From NCBI GenBank assembly GCA_021613535.1, contig CP075492.1, positions 124,001 to 188,000 on the forward strand: a DNA stretch of 64,000 nucleotides, in the 5' to 3' direction. Positions within the stretch are counted from its first letter, which is position 1. Each line of letters begins with the position of its first letter. A model generated the notes under the pieces. The model had not been told where the DNA came from and ran no database searches. It saw only the letters and a program-made list of their open reading frames with translations. The stretch comes from Adineta vaga. Its lineage: Eukaryota > Rotifera. This document shows positions 21,710 through 32,708 of this stretch, one piece after another. Position numbers and translations under genes: made by a program.

Positions 21710-21850
21710 GTGGGTGTGGGTGTGGGTGTGGGTGGGTGGGTGTGGGTGGGTGTGGGCGTGGGTTTATTCATGTTATTCAACACCCATACCCACACACACT
21801 CCCACACCCACACCCACACCCACCCTCACCCACACCCTCACCCACACCCT
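21710..21850. repeat. Large inverted telomere-like array (141 bp)
   Basis: (GTGGGT)n with GGGTGGGTGGG variants to about 21762, an 18-bp spacer TTTATTCATGTTATTCAA, then (CACCCA)n/(CCCTCA)n to 21850. The longest G-rich/C-rich inverted pair in the window. It is open in several frames and would encode only GVGVG / THTHT / PHPHP low complexity. Confidence 0.9.
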
Positions 21851-21862
21851 TACATTCTCAAA

Positions 21863-23514
21863 TATATGATCTCCATAGAATGCATTATCGTTCCAACAAC
21901 GAATTTATTCGGAGTGTATATCGAGGACAAAATCTAAGTCTGGAGCAACTCAACTATCTTATTTCAGTTTGGAAATCAAATAATACAACCACTACAATGA
22001 CTACATTCAGTTCAACATCACTTGATCCTAATATTGCATTGAATTTTGCATCTTCTGCAGATGGTTTAATCTCTTGTCGATTTGAAATTATCATTACTGA
22101 TAGTTATAACAATGAAAAGAAAATAATGGTTCGTCATGAACAAGTGTTCGCTAATATTACTTCACTGTCTGCTATGCCCGATGAACAAGAAGTACTCTTT
22201 TCTCTTGTTACACATTTTCGTAGAGAACATATCGAATATGGAAAAAACCGATCTGATCGTCCTTGGGTACTAATTATACTCGAACTCGTCACAGGCGCAC
22301 AGAGAAACCGTCGTTTTAGTGATTATGATATTATCAATCAGATCGGAATGGTAGAAGATTCACAAATTTACACCGATATCTTGAATATGAAGTCAAATTC
22401 AACAATACGAACTGGACAATATGGTGGAATAATTTAAAACGTCGATGGTCATTAAGCATTGAAAATGAACAACCGTTAAATTTAACATTCTATGATTGTT
22501 TCACCAACGATAAATATTGGTCAAGAAAAGCAATTGAAATGCACAAAAACCTTCTACGTTCTGTTTCTATAATCGAATCAAATCGGTCATCTTTTCCTAT
22601 TTTATTTCATGAATCTAAGGTTTGGGAAACGTTACCCACGAGATGGATCGCCTTGTTCAAAGAATATTTAGAAAAATGTTGCACATTGGACACCAAAGAG
22701 GTCGTTATACTTCTTTCGACGGCTGGACAAATGTATGGAAAGATTGCAGATACGGAATGTGCATTGAAATGCTATAATAAAGCATTGGAACTAAATGCGA
22801 ATGACAAGTACCAGATAAATAACACGATACAAAAGCAAATAAAAATTTTACACAAACCTCCCAAACCCATTCGAACAGCGGCTAGCGAGCGCATACCAGT
22901 ACCAGAAAATCATGAGGAAGAAGTTTTCGAAGTGTATGAAATACAGGAAAAGCTCCAATCAATTTACCGAATTTTCAAAGATTACTCTGCTGACATGTCT
23001 TCTATACAAACGCATCTAACACGAATCAATGTATCGCTTCAGTTTTTTTATCGCTGCGCAAAGGCATATATTATCGACAAGCACTTCGATAACGGATGGA
23101 ACTAACAATCGTTCACCTTCGCGTTGGCGTTACGAGAAGTATATGTATGAATGTGTCTTTATTGGACAATTAAAACATTATTTGCAACTATTGCAGACTA
23201 AATCAATAGCTGTTACCTCCGGTGTTCTTCCTCAAATTGATCGACTGATGAAAAAACTTACCGTGCTCATCGCTATATGTACTGTTTATATATGTATCGA
23301 ATCGGTTAGTGGCGAAGTTAATGTAAACAATATTCATTTTATCAACATGATCAATACAAAAACGAAACAACACATTTTCTTCGATGTTTTCAATAGCGAT
23401 CTTCTAACTGGTTTAAAAGCACTTAAAGAAGAAAGTCAAATTACTGGAAAATCTTTTGTTCCTATTCCAGACGACATGAGAATAGGTCCAACGATTATTG
23501 GTCATTTTTTATAA
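21863..23514 (+). pseudogene. ADP-ribosyltransferase (R-S-ExE) with TPR-like tail, truncated and frameshifted
   Basis: Just right of the array: NNEFIRSVYRGQNLSLEQLN (the Arg motif), TTFSSTSLDPNIALNFA (the Ser motif) and MPDEQEVLFSLVTHFRRE (the E-x-E motif, EQE). These are the three NAD-binding/catalytic elements of arginine-type mono-ADP-ribosyltransferases. The catalytic frame ends at 22437. The protein continues in another frame (LEYEVKFNNTNWTIWW ... from about 22380) to 23105, including a TPR-like AGQMYGKIADTECALKCYNKALEL (22722-22793), and then in a third frame (GTNNRSPSRWRYEKYMYE) to 23514. Bdelloid enzymes of this kind usually have an N-terminal domain before the Arg motif; it is missing here at the telomeric array. 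Catalytic residues are intact, but two frame breaks make it a pseudogene unless they are assembly errors. Confidence 0.8.
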
Positions 23515-24498
23515 TATTCTTTGTACTCGAGCTAAAATTTTCAGCTATTGATGATTTTATTAAACTAGACTTCTTAATAGAAAGCATTCCATTCGTTTTC
23601 AGTTGGATTTTGAAGAAACAGATTAGATCTTCGTAAAAAGACATGCCAAAACTGCCAGAGAGGTCTCATTCATTAAAAACAAAGCGTGATGAAATCATCC
23701 CTACCGTGGACAGGTTGAAAAGGAACATTACGTAATAAAATTCTTTCAATAAAAGCTTAGACATAACAGTCATTTCTGCATATGCACGTTTGTTGCTAAA
23801 TATGTCACTAACACATGCACTTCGAAAACGATACCATTTCATAAAAACAATGTGCTTTCATATTCTGGTCTATTTTCAAAGAGAAAATAGATAATAGAAT
23901 CATTTTATCAAATCAATATTATAATGGAAACCTCATATAGACCGACAACGTATCTTGAGGATGTAGATAATTGAAAATGTGGTTTATCTTTCAAATATCA
24001 ATATCGTTAAAGTCTTCATTGCACTATACTTACGTATTTTCATAAATGAAAGTTAATTGAAAGATCAGTATCATACACAGTTTACAGACACTGATAGTAC
24101 GTTCTTAATTAACATACACATGTTCATTTCAGGATACATCGGCATGAAATCTCGATTAGTTCAACCGTATGTATAAGGTCAAACGAGAAATACTGTACTC
24201 ACTCACACTTATCTTATCTAACCGATTTTAATTCAGCTTGTCTGTAATATCAATCTGTGTTCGAAAGATAACGAGTAAAGAAAAAGAAATTATATTTGTA
24301 TCTGACAACAGCTAATGATAAAAATTTGTCATTCATAGAAATCAATCTATTCTGATCCACACATAGTATATTATCAGTTGACTGCAGTCTCTCTGTAAAC
24401 TAACATTTTTCTGATTTTCAATTACTATAAAATCCTACGAAACGAATTGATCCAACTGTAAAATAAAGAAACAACTGATTCAATAGAAAAATTTTATT
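23515..24498. other. Intergenic, no gene seen
   Basis: About 1 kb without recognisable coding, RNA or repeat features. Confidence 0.5.
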
Positions 24499-25437
24499 TT
24501 GAAGCAATTTATCATTATGTCATCCGAAATTGATTTTCTCCAATCATTAGCATTAACACAAATGTATTTATATCAAGTTGGTGGTGTGTTTTTGATGGTT
24601 ACTGGTAGTATAGATTGCATACTTAGTTTGCTTATTTTTGTCGAAGAAGAATCTTCGTCAAAACCCATGTTCAATCTATTTTATTGCATATAATATTGTT
24701 AATCTTTTTCAAATATGTATATCTCTTTTAAAAAGCAATATTAGCATATGGTTATAATACCGAAATTTCAATATCCAGTACCAGTTTCTGTCGTTTTAGT
24801 TATTATTTTGGATACACTCAGTCCATTTTATCAGACTTAGGCTTCAATTGATCGAATGTTAGTCACTTCACGAAATGCACGAACACATTGACTTAGTAAT
24901 CATCATCTGGTGTATAAATGTATCATCAGTAGCGCAATATGTTGCATGTTATTTCATAGTTATACATTAATTTTCTACAATGTTATCGAAGTTATACCGA
25001 AGTATTATATTTGTTATTCTAATTAATTGTGAAGTCTATTTAACAATTGCAAATTATTATGGATTAACAAAAACCATCTTAATACCAATATTAATGCTTA
25101 TCTGTGAAGTATGTACAATTAAGAATATTCAATCTGCACATCGTACAAGAGTTATTCCTTTATCGACGGTCACTGATAGTGTTTTGAATCCTCCACGTTC
25201 TAAAGATCATTAACTGATTAGAATTTTATTTATCAATGTTACTATTTATATTATTTTCAATCTATTTCCCGTGATTGTTTCTATTTATAAGTAGATGACT
25301 TATTATCAAATAAATTGGTTTTTAACGAGTATAAGTTATTTTATTTATTATGTTCCAATTTCTATTAGTTGTTATACTAATTTAATTGTATCGAAAACAT
25401 TTAGAAATGAGATTAAAAATCTACTTTTATGCAAATA
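24499..25437 (+). pseudogene. 7TM receptor pseudogene
   Basis: Recognisable order: LTQMYLYQVGGVFLMVTGSIDCILSLLIF (TM1), then frame breaks; VVILDTLSPFYQ-stop-ASIDRMLVTSRNA (TM3 with the DRY-equivalent IDR), YYGLTKTILIPILMLICEV (TM5), DHQLIRILFINVTIYIIF (TM6), then SISYFIYYVPISISCYTNLIVSKTFRNEIKNLLLCK (TM7 and tail). It carries several in-frame stops and frame changes. It is clearly related to the minus-strand receptor at 51594-52303, which has DILGPFYIILASVDRVLVTSRNA and FVSKTFRHEAKNNLMCK at the same positions. A full-length but dead copy of a bdelloid rhodopsin-like receptor. Confidence 0.85.
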
Positions 25438-26337
25438 GATTTTCTATATTTCAAAATATAAAATAATCAATCTAATCTTGTCTTTCTTTTTCTTTTTTGT
25501 CCTTACCATTATTAACCTTTCTATCTTTTTTTCTTACACATGTTCTCATTTGATCTATACTAACTGAGCACGAAGGAGAACTCTATCAATTTCTTTTCCA
25601 TTTGTTCACTTTTTTATGTTTAAATACTTTGTATTTTCATCAATAAAAACACTCATTTTCTGATGATTTCTATTTCACTTATTTAACTATTTTGTTACGG
25701 AAGAAATTAATCCTGTAGTTCGGAATGTAAGTGACAGTTGTCGACGAGTATTTTTGTGTCGATATTGAAGAAATTATGGTAAACATATTTCGAATGATGA
25801 ATATGTGTCTTCAGTAGATAAGATAACAATCACGACCTTAATTTAAATCTAATAGAAACGTACAGATTATATTAAAATGAGAACAAATGTCTATATTATC
25901 ATGGTAACCATGGAAGTTATCAGAAACTAATAGTTAGATTATAGTCATTGTATGGAAAAATGTAACATTGCATATGAGTGTCATTCCGACAAAAACTTAA
26001 CTTGTTAATTGTTGAAAAAAGTGGATTCTTGTATCGACAATTCATTAATGATCATTTTGTCAAACAAATCGATCATGTCATTGAAGTAACTGCGAAATAG
26101 AAACAAAGACATGTCGATCAATAAAAAAATCATCTTGTAACGATGAAGTGTTAGTGTCAAGAAATTTTCTACAGTTTTACATGAAGATGGATATGATGAT
26201 GAAAATAATCATTCATTCACAATCTCAATCAGGAGAAAACTCAAATACTATCGAAAGAGAAGATGAAAATATTTAATGTATTTCAAATTGAATAAAGCCA
26301 GCGATGTTTTATAATTAAAATATTGTTTAGTAAATAA
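25438..26337. other. Intergenic, no gene seen
   Basis: 900 bp of AT-rich sequence; no feature recognised. Confidence 0.5.
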
Positions 26338-28615
26338 TTATGTGCATGAGTTTATAAAAATAGATAATTCGTTAGATATATCACTGATTACTGCCAGATC
26401 CAATTTCTTATCATTATTAAAATCACCTGATCTAACAAAATTTGGATGATTATTGACTTTATACTTTTGTTGAGCTCCAAATGTTCCCTTTCCATTACCG
26501 AGAAACACGCTAATAGTATTGTCACCATAATTGGCTGTAACTAAATCCACTTTGTTATCATTGTTCCAATCACCTGATAATATCGAATTTGGATATGTAC
26601 CAGCCTCAAATGTAGATGCAGTATAAAAACTTGCATTTCCATTGTTAAACAATATGGTAATAGTACTTGGGCCGATACCGATCACTGCCAAATCTAGGTT
26701 TGCATCGTTATTAAAATCACCTGATGTCACATCGAATGGATCGTTACCAGCTGCATATTTTCGCTGAGTCTGAAATATACTGTTTCCATTACCGAGCAGT
26801 AAACTAACAGTATTTTCACCTTCATTGACTACTACCAGATCAAGTTTATTATCATTATTAAAATCACCCAATAGTAAACTTCTAGGTCTACTGCCAACCA
26901 TATATTTCAGTTGAATTTGAAATGTTCCATCACCATTGCCAATTAATAAGCTAATAGTATCTTCATTTAGATTAACGGTTGCTAGATCGACCGTGCTATC
27001 ATTATTGAAATCAGACATTATAATAAATCGTGGACCGTTACCGACGGTATATTTCTGTTGAGTTTGAAATGTTCGATTTCCATTATTAAGCAATACACTG
27101 ACAGTATTCTCAGCGAAGTTAGCTGTTGCTAGATCAAGTTTGTTATCATGATTAAAATCACCTGATATCACTGACCATGGTTGATGACCAGTTGTATACT
27201 TAATTTCAATTATAAATGTTCCATCACCATTCCCAAATAGTACACTTATTGTTTGTTCATCGATGATGGCTACTATCAGATCCAATTTATTGTCATGATT
27301 AAAATCACCTGATATTACATAATATGGTCTGCTGCCAACTACATATTTTATTTGAGTCTGAAAAGATCCATTTTGATTACCAAACAGGACGCTGACAGTA
27401 TCCTCTCCTACGTTGGTTGTAACTAGATCTAGGTTGCTATCATTATTAAAATCACCTAATATTAAAGTCATTGGTCCACTACCAGTCGTTAGCAAATCTT
27501 GCGATTGAACCGTTCGATTTCCATTGAGAAGTAAAATACTGATGGAATTACCATATAGATTAGCCGTTGCGAAATCTAGTACTTTATCATGATTGAAGTC
27601 ACCTGATATCACATCGACTGGCGCAAGTCCAATGACATACTTCATTACCATTGAGAAAGTTCCATTGCCACTACCGAGAAATAGGGTGAGTGTATTTTCT
27701 TTTTCAGTACCCACCAAAAGATCCAATTTATTATCATTGTTATAGTCACCGGTTATTATAGAACTTGGAAAAACACCAGCTGCATATTTGTACTGAGTTT
27801 GAAAAGTTGCATTTCCAATGTTGAGCAGCACACTAATAGTGTTGTCAACAGAGTTAGCGACTGCCAAATCCGGTTTACTATCATTGTTAAAATCACCGGA
27901 AATGACTGCAAATGGTGCAGCACCGGTAGCATATTTTATTTGCGTCTGAAAATTACCATCTCTAATACCAAGAAATATACTGAGAGTGTTCTCGCCACGA
28001 TTAACCACTACTAAGTCTAATAATGTATCGTTATTCAAGTCGATTGATATCATATAATAGGGGTTATAGCCTGTATTATATTCACCTTGGATTTGCAAGC
28101 TTCCATTTTCATTACCAAGCATTATACTCATGGTACTTTGACCTTCGTTAGCTACTGCTACGTCCAGTTTACTGTCAAGATTGAAATCACCTGACACCAT
28201 CGAACATGGATTAATCCCGGTCCTGTACTTATATAATCCTTGTAGCGTCCCATCCCCATTACCAAATAGTATGGTCACAGTATCTTCATTGTGACTGACA
28301 ACTGCTACATCAAGTCTTTTATCATTGTCGATGTCACCGGGTGTCAACGATATTGGATTGTTACCAGTGTGATAAGTAGTTGAAGATGTATAAGGATTTG
28401 AACATATATTCACTAAAATTTTATACAAATCAAAAGTATATTAATCAATAGAAGATGTAAAAGAAATATTAAAAAAAAATATACATGTATTGCTTGTATT
28501 AGTGCTTTTACCAGCTCTGGAACCTAAAACACTACCAACAATAATTGCTGCGAGAAGCAGTATTGTTAATGAACTGATCGGAACGAAAAATTTTTTTCGA
28601 CGAAACCATCTCTTT
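26338..28615 (-). CDS. Membrane-anchored FG-GAP/VCBS repeat protein (5' exon not seen)
   Basis: Two exons join in phase: 28615-28485 (KRWFRRKKFFVPI then the helix SSLTILLLAAIIVGSVLGS and a short Ser/Thr stalk) and 28412-26338. The large exon encodes 14 repeats of about 48 residues with the core SGDFNNDNKLDL-V-N ... NTISVLLGNGDGTFQ. D-x-N-x-D-x-x-D loops bind Ca2+ in FG-GAP/VCBS propellers (integrin alpha-like). The basic residues before the helix predict an N-inside, C-outside (type II) protein with a propeller ectodomain, probably adhesion or recognition. The large exon has no damage. Puzzle: the helix exon has no in-frame ATG before an upstream stop, so an earlier coding exon must exist; the nearest co-oriented coding sequence is the ADP-ribosyltransferase 120 bp upstream. 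Confidence 0.85.
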
Positions 28616-28736
28616 CTAAACAATTGAATAAGAAGGTTTTATCAACAATAAAAAGATTATTCACTCTATTTTTGGATAAAGTAATGCATCTATAGATACA
28701 GAAATCAATGAATTAAAAGTGTTTCAATGAAAATGT

Positions 28737-29510
28737 TTAAATACCTTTGAATGGGAGCTCAAATAAGCTTTGTTCGGGTATCTTTTGTTTCAGATGAATG
28801 ATGTACATATCAGATTCTTGAGGTAATTTTGCTCGCATTTCCAGATATGTTCCCGGAAGTAAGAGAATTTCGTCTTCGGTAGCATAATGTGAATGAGGAC
28901 GTATGTCTCTACCATTGATAATCTCGATAGAAAGGAGAGTTCTTGTACCAGTATTGCCGAAGAAGAGATTACTCTTCATTACACGAAGATTCGTTGTAGA
29001 TGATGAGAAAGCCCACCATATCTTATGACATCCATCTGGAAAATCGTCACTAATATTTTTTTTTACTCCACGCCAAACAATCTGTGAAGATGCACATGGT
29101 ATTTTGACTAAAGCAGTGAGCAAAAGTTTTAGATATTTAAACCACAACCGTAATGCTTCATGATCAGATTTTGTAAGAGCTTCATTGAGAATGAAATACA
29201 GACTTTTCTGTCTGCTTTCCCATTCCATAGTGTAGAGACGAATCGATGCTGATTCATCGCGAGTCAAGTCATCGGCTGGTACTTGTGCAGTTTCTTTCAA
29301 TGCTGTCGAAGCATATTTCATTATATTTTCGACAGTAGAGACCAATGTTCTACATGCATCGAGAAGCGAATCACATGTCTCCTGAGCGTAACCATTAAAC
29401 GGACAAATTCTATTCGAACTGTCAGGATGAGATATTCTCGAATTTTCAGAATCCGACAGTAATAGACGAGAATTCACATGCATAGTACCTAATTCAATGT
29501 TTTCACTCAT
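28737..29510 (-). CDS. Mono-ADP-ribosyltransferase, R-S-ExE type, intact
   Basis: Intact 257-aa frame from MSENIELGTM. The N-terminal 100 residues are helical, without signal peptide. The catalytic core has IVWRGVKKN (Arg motif, about residue 166), KIWWAFSSSTTN (Ser-x-Ser motif), FFGNTGTRTLLSIEI, and TEDEILLLPGTYLE, the E-x-E motif (EDE) typical of arginine-specific transferases. It should transfer ADP-ribose from NAD+ to protein arginine, in the cytosol because no export signal is seen. Length is normal for a minimal enzyme. The C-terminal strand MYIIHLKQ ends near FELPFKGI-stop; a GT donor (GGTATT) overlaps the last codons, so an alternative spliced join to the downstream membrane/FG-GAP exons should be tested. 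No frame damage, unlike the ART copy at 21.9-23.5 kb. Confidence 0.85.
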   Translation of the reverse strand: MSENIELGTMHVNSRLLLSDSENSRISHPDSSNRICPFNGYAQETCDSLLDACRTLVSTVENIMKYASTALKETAQVPADDLTRDESASIRLYTMEWESRQKSLYFILNEALTKSDHEALRLWFKYLKLLLTALVKIPCASSQIVWRGVKKNISDDFPDGCHKIWWAFSSSTTNLRVMKSNLFFGNTGTRTLLSIEIINGRDIRPHSHYATEDEILLLPGTYLEMRAKLPQESDMYIIHLKQKIPEQSLFELPFKGI

Positions 29511-30293
29511 TTGATCAACAAACGCTTCACTACTGTTTTTTTCTTCTTATCGGGATGGTTTTATTATCTAGAACAAAAAGACATAAAGAATAGGGAAAAA
29601 GAGCATCATTTCAAAACATATCAACAAGAAAATTAACTAAAGTCTGATGGACAAATATGCATTCTACCGTCTTATTATAGAAAGAAAATATGAAAAATGA
29701 AGAAACCAACATCGAAGAGATTGTTTTTCGCGACACTTTCCTCTTTAATTACCATGCATTTATGATACATATCACGCAAAAAAAGTGTAAATGAGTCTGA
29801 CTCATGTTTATCTTTCGCAATCACAAGAAAGATACGATAAATATCATATATTAAAATAAATGAGGTACCCGTTTTACTACCTTTTTCCTTTTTAGACTAA
29901 GTATGACAGCGTTAATGATGTATTAGAAAAAACGACTCGTTTATTTTTTTTATCTGTAGAAGAAATGCCAGGTGAGACAGCGAACATGAAAGCATCAAAC
30001 TATAGAAAATTTCATTGCGGATATTATTTATCTATTGGAATCAAGGGGGGAAAAGCGATTTATGATTTAGTGATTTGAAATGATTTAAGGTGATTTAAAA
30101 CTCATGTAAATCAAGCTTCACAAGAGGAGTTCAAGATGGTACAAGATTACTATTTTCCTAAAAATACACGTGGATCATATAAATGCTAGTACTTATTTTT
30201 TATTCAGATAGCCTATCAAGTAATTATTGAAATAAGCGGCCAGTCGATATATGTGAAAAGTTAGGAATCTACGGATGCACAAGTCATAGATTT
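29511..30293. other. Intergenic; upstream region of the ADP-ribosyltransferase
   Basis: Contains a probable 5'-UTR acceptor (TTCTAG on the minus strand near 29568) and a short run of about 10-bp GATTTA-type repeats (about 30057-30105). No gene recognised. Confidence 0.45.
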
Positions 30294-30315
30294 GAGGGTG
30301 GGTGGAGTGGGTGAG
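30294..30315 (+). repeat. Short telomere-like G-rich array beside the ribozyme
   Basis: GAGGGTGGGTGGAGTGGGTG on the plus strand, i.e. C-rich at the 3' end of the minus-strand transcript that carries the hammerhead. Confidence 0.85.
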
Positions 30316-30321
30316 TCAAGC

Positions 30322-30369
30322 ATACCAAGACGCGTTTCGACCTTGCTGAAGGGCCTCATCAGTTGGTAT
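30322..30369 (-). ncRNA. Type I hammerhead ribozyme
   Basis: Minus strand, 5' to 3': stem I ATACCAA, core CTGATGAG, stem II GCC with loop CTTCAGCAA closing on GGTC, core GAAAC, very short stem III GCG, cleavage triplet GTC, stem I' TTGGTAT. The two stem I strands pair perfectly over 7 bp and all conserved core bases (CUGAUGA, GAAA, GUC) are present. The palindromic ACGCGT stem III is the feature of Penelope-element hammerheads, thought to act as dimers. Cleavage is predicted after C30329, leaving C-rich repeats in the 3' product. Confidence 0.85.
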
Positions 30370-30519
30370 TGATTATGTAATCACTCAGATGCTCGAAAGA
30401 TCACAAGTAAATTACTTAATCTGCAGAATTTTGAGAACACTGAAGTGTTCTTATAGCAGATATCTATATAACAGTGGTGAGTCAAGCACACACTGAAAAA
30501 AAAAGGAGTTCTACCGAAC

Positions 30520-32180
30520 CTAAAAGGTTTTCTATGCTTCCACTGAACGATTTTAAGTTCAGAAAAGTGAAAAACGTTTCGTGCTTGATATACTAAACTA
30601 TTTTAAGTTCAGCAGGCTCGAGAAGGTTCGGCAGTTGAGAGCAAAAAACCATCTGAAGGTTTTCTATGCGATTCACGAAACCACCGATAGTTCTATAATA
30701 TGTTCACAGAATTATCAGCGGTTTCGCAATCTAACGACAGGTTTCGTCTATCGTCTACCAAACTATTCCTATTTTCGTAGGCCATTTGATGGTTCAGGAG
30801 AATTTACACTATACCATCGGTGGTTCGTTAGTTTTGAAAAAGTTCAGGAGATTTTAAACTAAACCAAACGTGGTTTCGTCCGAGTTGGCCGGAATCAATA
30901 ATAAGTTCACGAATCCTTAAAAGCTCAGTATATTTAATGTAAAATCCTTCGGAGTTTCGTATGTCAAATGAAGGTTCAGTATATTCAATACCGATCGATC
31001 ATGAGCTTCGTACAACATACACGAATCTTTACAAGCTTCAAAAATTCACCAAAAGTTCAGCATGTTCATTACGAAACTCATCATGGCTCTGTATGTCATG
31101 TGCTGAACCAATGACAGACTATGTATGTTTCAAAAAGTTCAGAATAATTCATGCGAAACTTTTTATCACCCGATATTGTTTCTGAAGGTTCGGTTTTATG
31201 TACAAAGAACGATTCATAGTTTCGAATAAATCCATAAAGGTAACGTACAATTTATACAGAACGATTACCAATTCAGTCAGAAAAACGAAGGTTTCGCACA
31301 CATAGTGCCGAACATTCTTTGACTTAGTCAGGCTAGTATTGGTTTTGTGCGTTTTATACGGAAGCAGACATAGTTCTGTCAGTTTCAAGACGGTTTCGTA
31401 CTTTCAGCATAAAACCTTCAGAATCCAGTAACTCGTCTGAAGGTTTCCTTGTCATCACACAGAACGATACATAGCTTCGTATATTTGAACGTAGTTTAGT
31501 ATAACTTCTGCGGAACCATCAATGGTGTCGTATTGTGGCTTAGGGTTGGGCAGATTTCTTGCCTAACAGTCCAAGGTTTCGTATACTCACTCATGGTTTG
31601 GTAAAATTTATACAAAACTATCAAGGGTTCGGTTCAACTTCTGCGGAACTATCAGTAACTTCGTACACTAGCCTAAGTTTTGGTAGGATTTATTCTAAAC
31701 TGTCCAGGGAATCGTAAAGCGAGTAAAGGTTTGGTAGAGGTTCTTCGAAACCATCGACGGTTCCGTACACGTACTCATAGTTTGGCGAAAATTATACGAA
31801 ACTGTCAACTGTTTCTTATCATTACGCTAGGCTCCATAGAGTTTTTGCCAAACGGTCGCTAGCTTCGTACATTGGCCAAAGGTTTGAGAAAAAATGGCCC
31901 TAAACTATGATGAGTTCTGTATGGTTGTAACAGGTTCAGTATAGCTTTCACGAAACAATTCACAATTTCGTAGAACAAGTGGGGGCTTGGAAGAAGTTTC
32001 AACCAACTATCAACTGTTTCATACAGCGATTCAAGGTTTCATAGGATATATTCAAATATATGAACATACTCCTATACTTTGAAGTGGTTCGGTGTAAGTT
32101 GTACGAAACGATGAATGCACTCGTGAGGACTGTTAGAGATCAGCGGACTTTCTACCAAACCATTGACAGGCGTCATTGGT
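30520..32180. repeat. Degenerate ~50-55-bp satellite, left arm of the 6 kb transposon
   Basis: About 1.6 kb of diverged tandem units, each with TTGG(T/C)A..., TTCGAAAC-type and GGTTTCGTAC-type blocks. The same motifs in both orientations fill the right arm. Open frames inside (30581-30862, 30961-31185, 31680-31862) follow the repeat and are not genes. Confidence 0.75.
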
Positions 32181-32447
32181 TCATTTATCAAACGGAGAGG
32201 ACTCAGTGAAATGTATGACTATTCGCATCGGCCGACGTCCATTTTTCAATAGACCGTTAGATGAGATCCTATAAGTATCAATGCAGTTTTCATTCAATAT
32301 TCTTTTCTTATATTTTTCACTAGTCTGTCACGTATAGCTTTTCAAATTGGCCGACGTACACTTCTCAATAGGCCGACACGCAATTTAGTAAATGATAATA
32401 TGTTATAAACTACGTTCTATCTTCTTGACTGTTTAGAATCAACGTCA

Positions 32448-32708
32448 ATGGAGTCATTGGGATGGCCAACATCTACTCACACCTTCACAGCACCTTCAAG
32501 TGCTGGTGAAAATATGAGTGGACCTTCAAAAGATACTTTTGAAGAATATATGGGTGAATTGCGCCCGTATTGTACCGTTGACTTTACAACACAAAAGTCA
32601 ATATATCTCAGCTTCTATTCGACAGATTTTTATAATTTTTTTTTTCAAATACTTGTCAGAGTCTATTCAATCTACCAAACAATTATAAAGCTTTTCTATC
32701 TGTCGTGA
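32448..32708 (+). other. Open frame spanning the inner edge of the transposon arm
   Basis: 86 codons starting MESLGWPTSTHTFTAPSSAG. Bases 32541-32580 of it belong to the inverted repeat whose other copy is at 36145-36183. It may be a first coding exon of the transposon or chance; I cannot decide. Confidence 0.25.

Larger units (their letters stand above)
30294..30488 (-). mobile_element. Terminon/Athena-type retroelement 3'-end remnant
   Basis: On the minus strand this interval reads: about 120 bp of element sequence, a hammerhead ribozyme (30369-30322), GCTTGACT, and then C-rich telomere-like repeats (CACCCACTCCACCCACCCTC, 30313-30294). A ribozyme directly followed by C-rich repeats at the RNA 3' end is the published hallmark of Terminons, giant Penelope-like (Athena) retroelements that prime on G-rich telomeric overhangs in bdelloids. 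No reverse transcriptase is present. The element body would lie to the right but is interrupted by the DNA transposon at 30489. A 13-bp direct repeat GGTGAGTCAAGCA occurs at about 30310 and 30476. Confidence 0.7.

Noticed and set aside
30581-31862. Three plus-strand frames of 60-93 aa
   Set aside because: They follow the degenerate satellite in the transposon arm and have repeat-driven composition.
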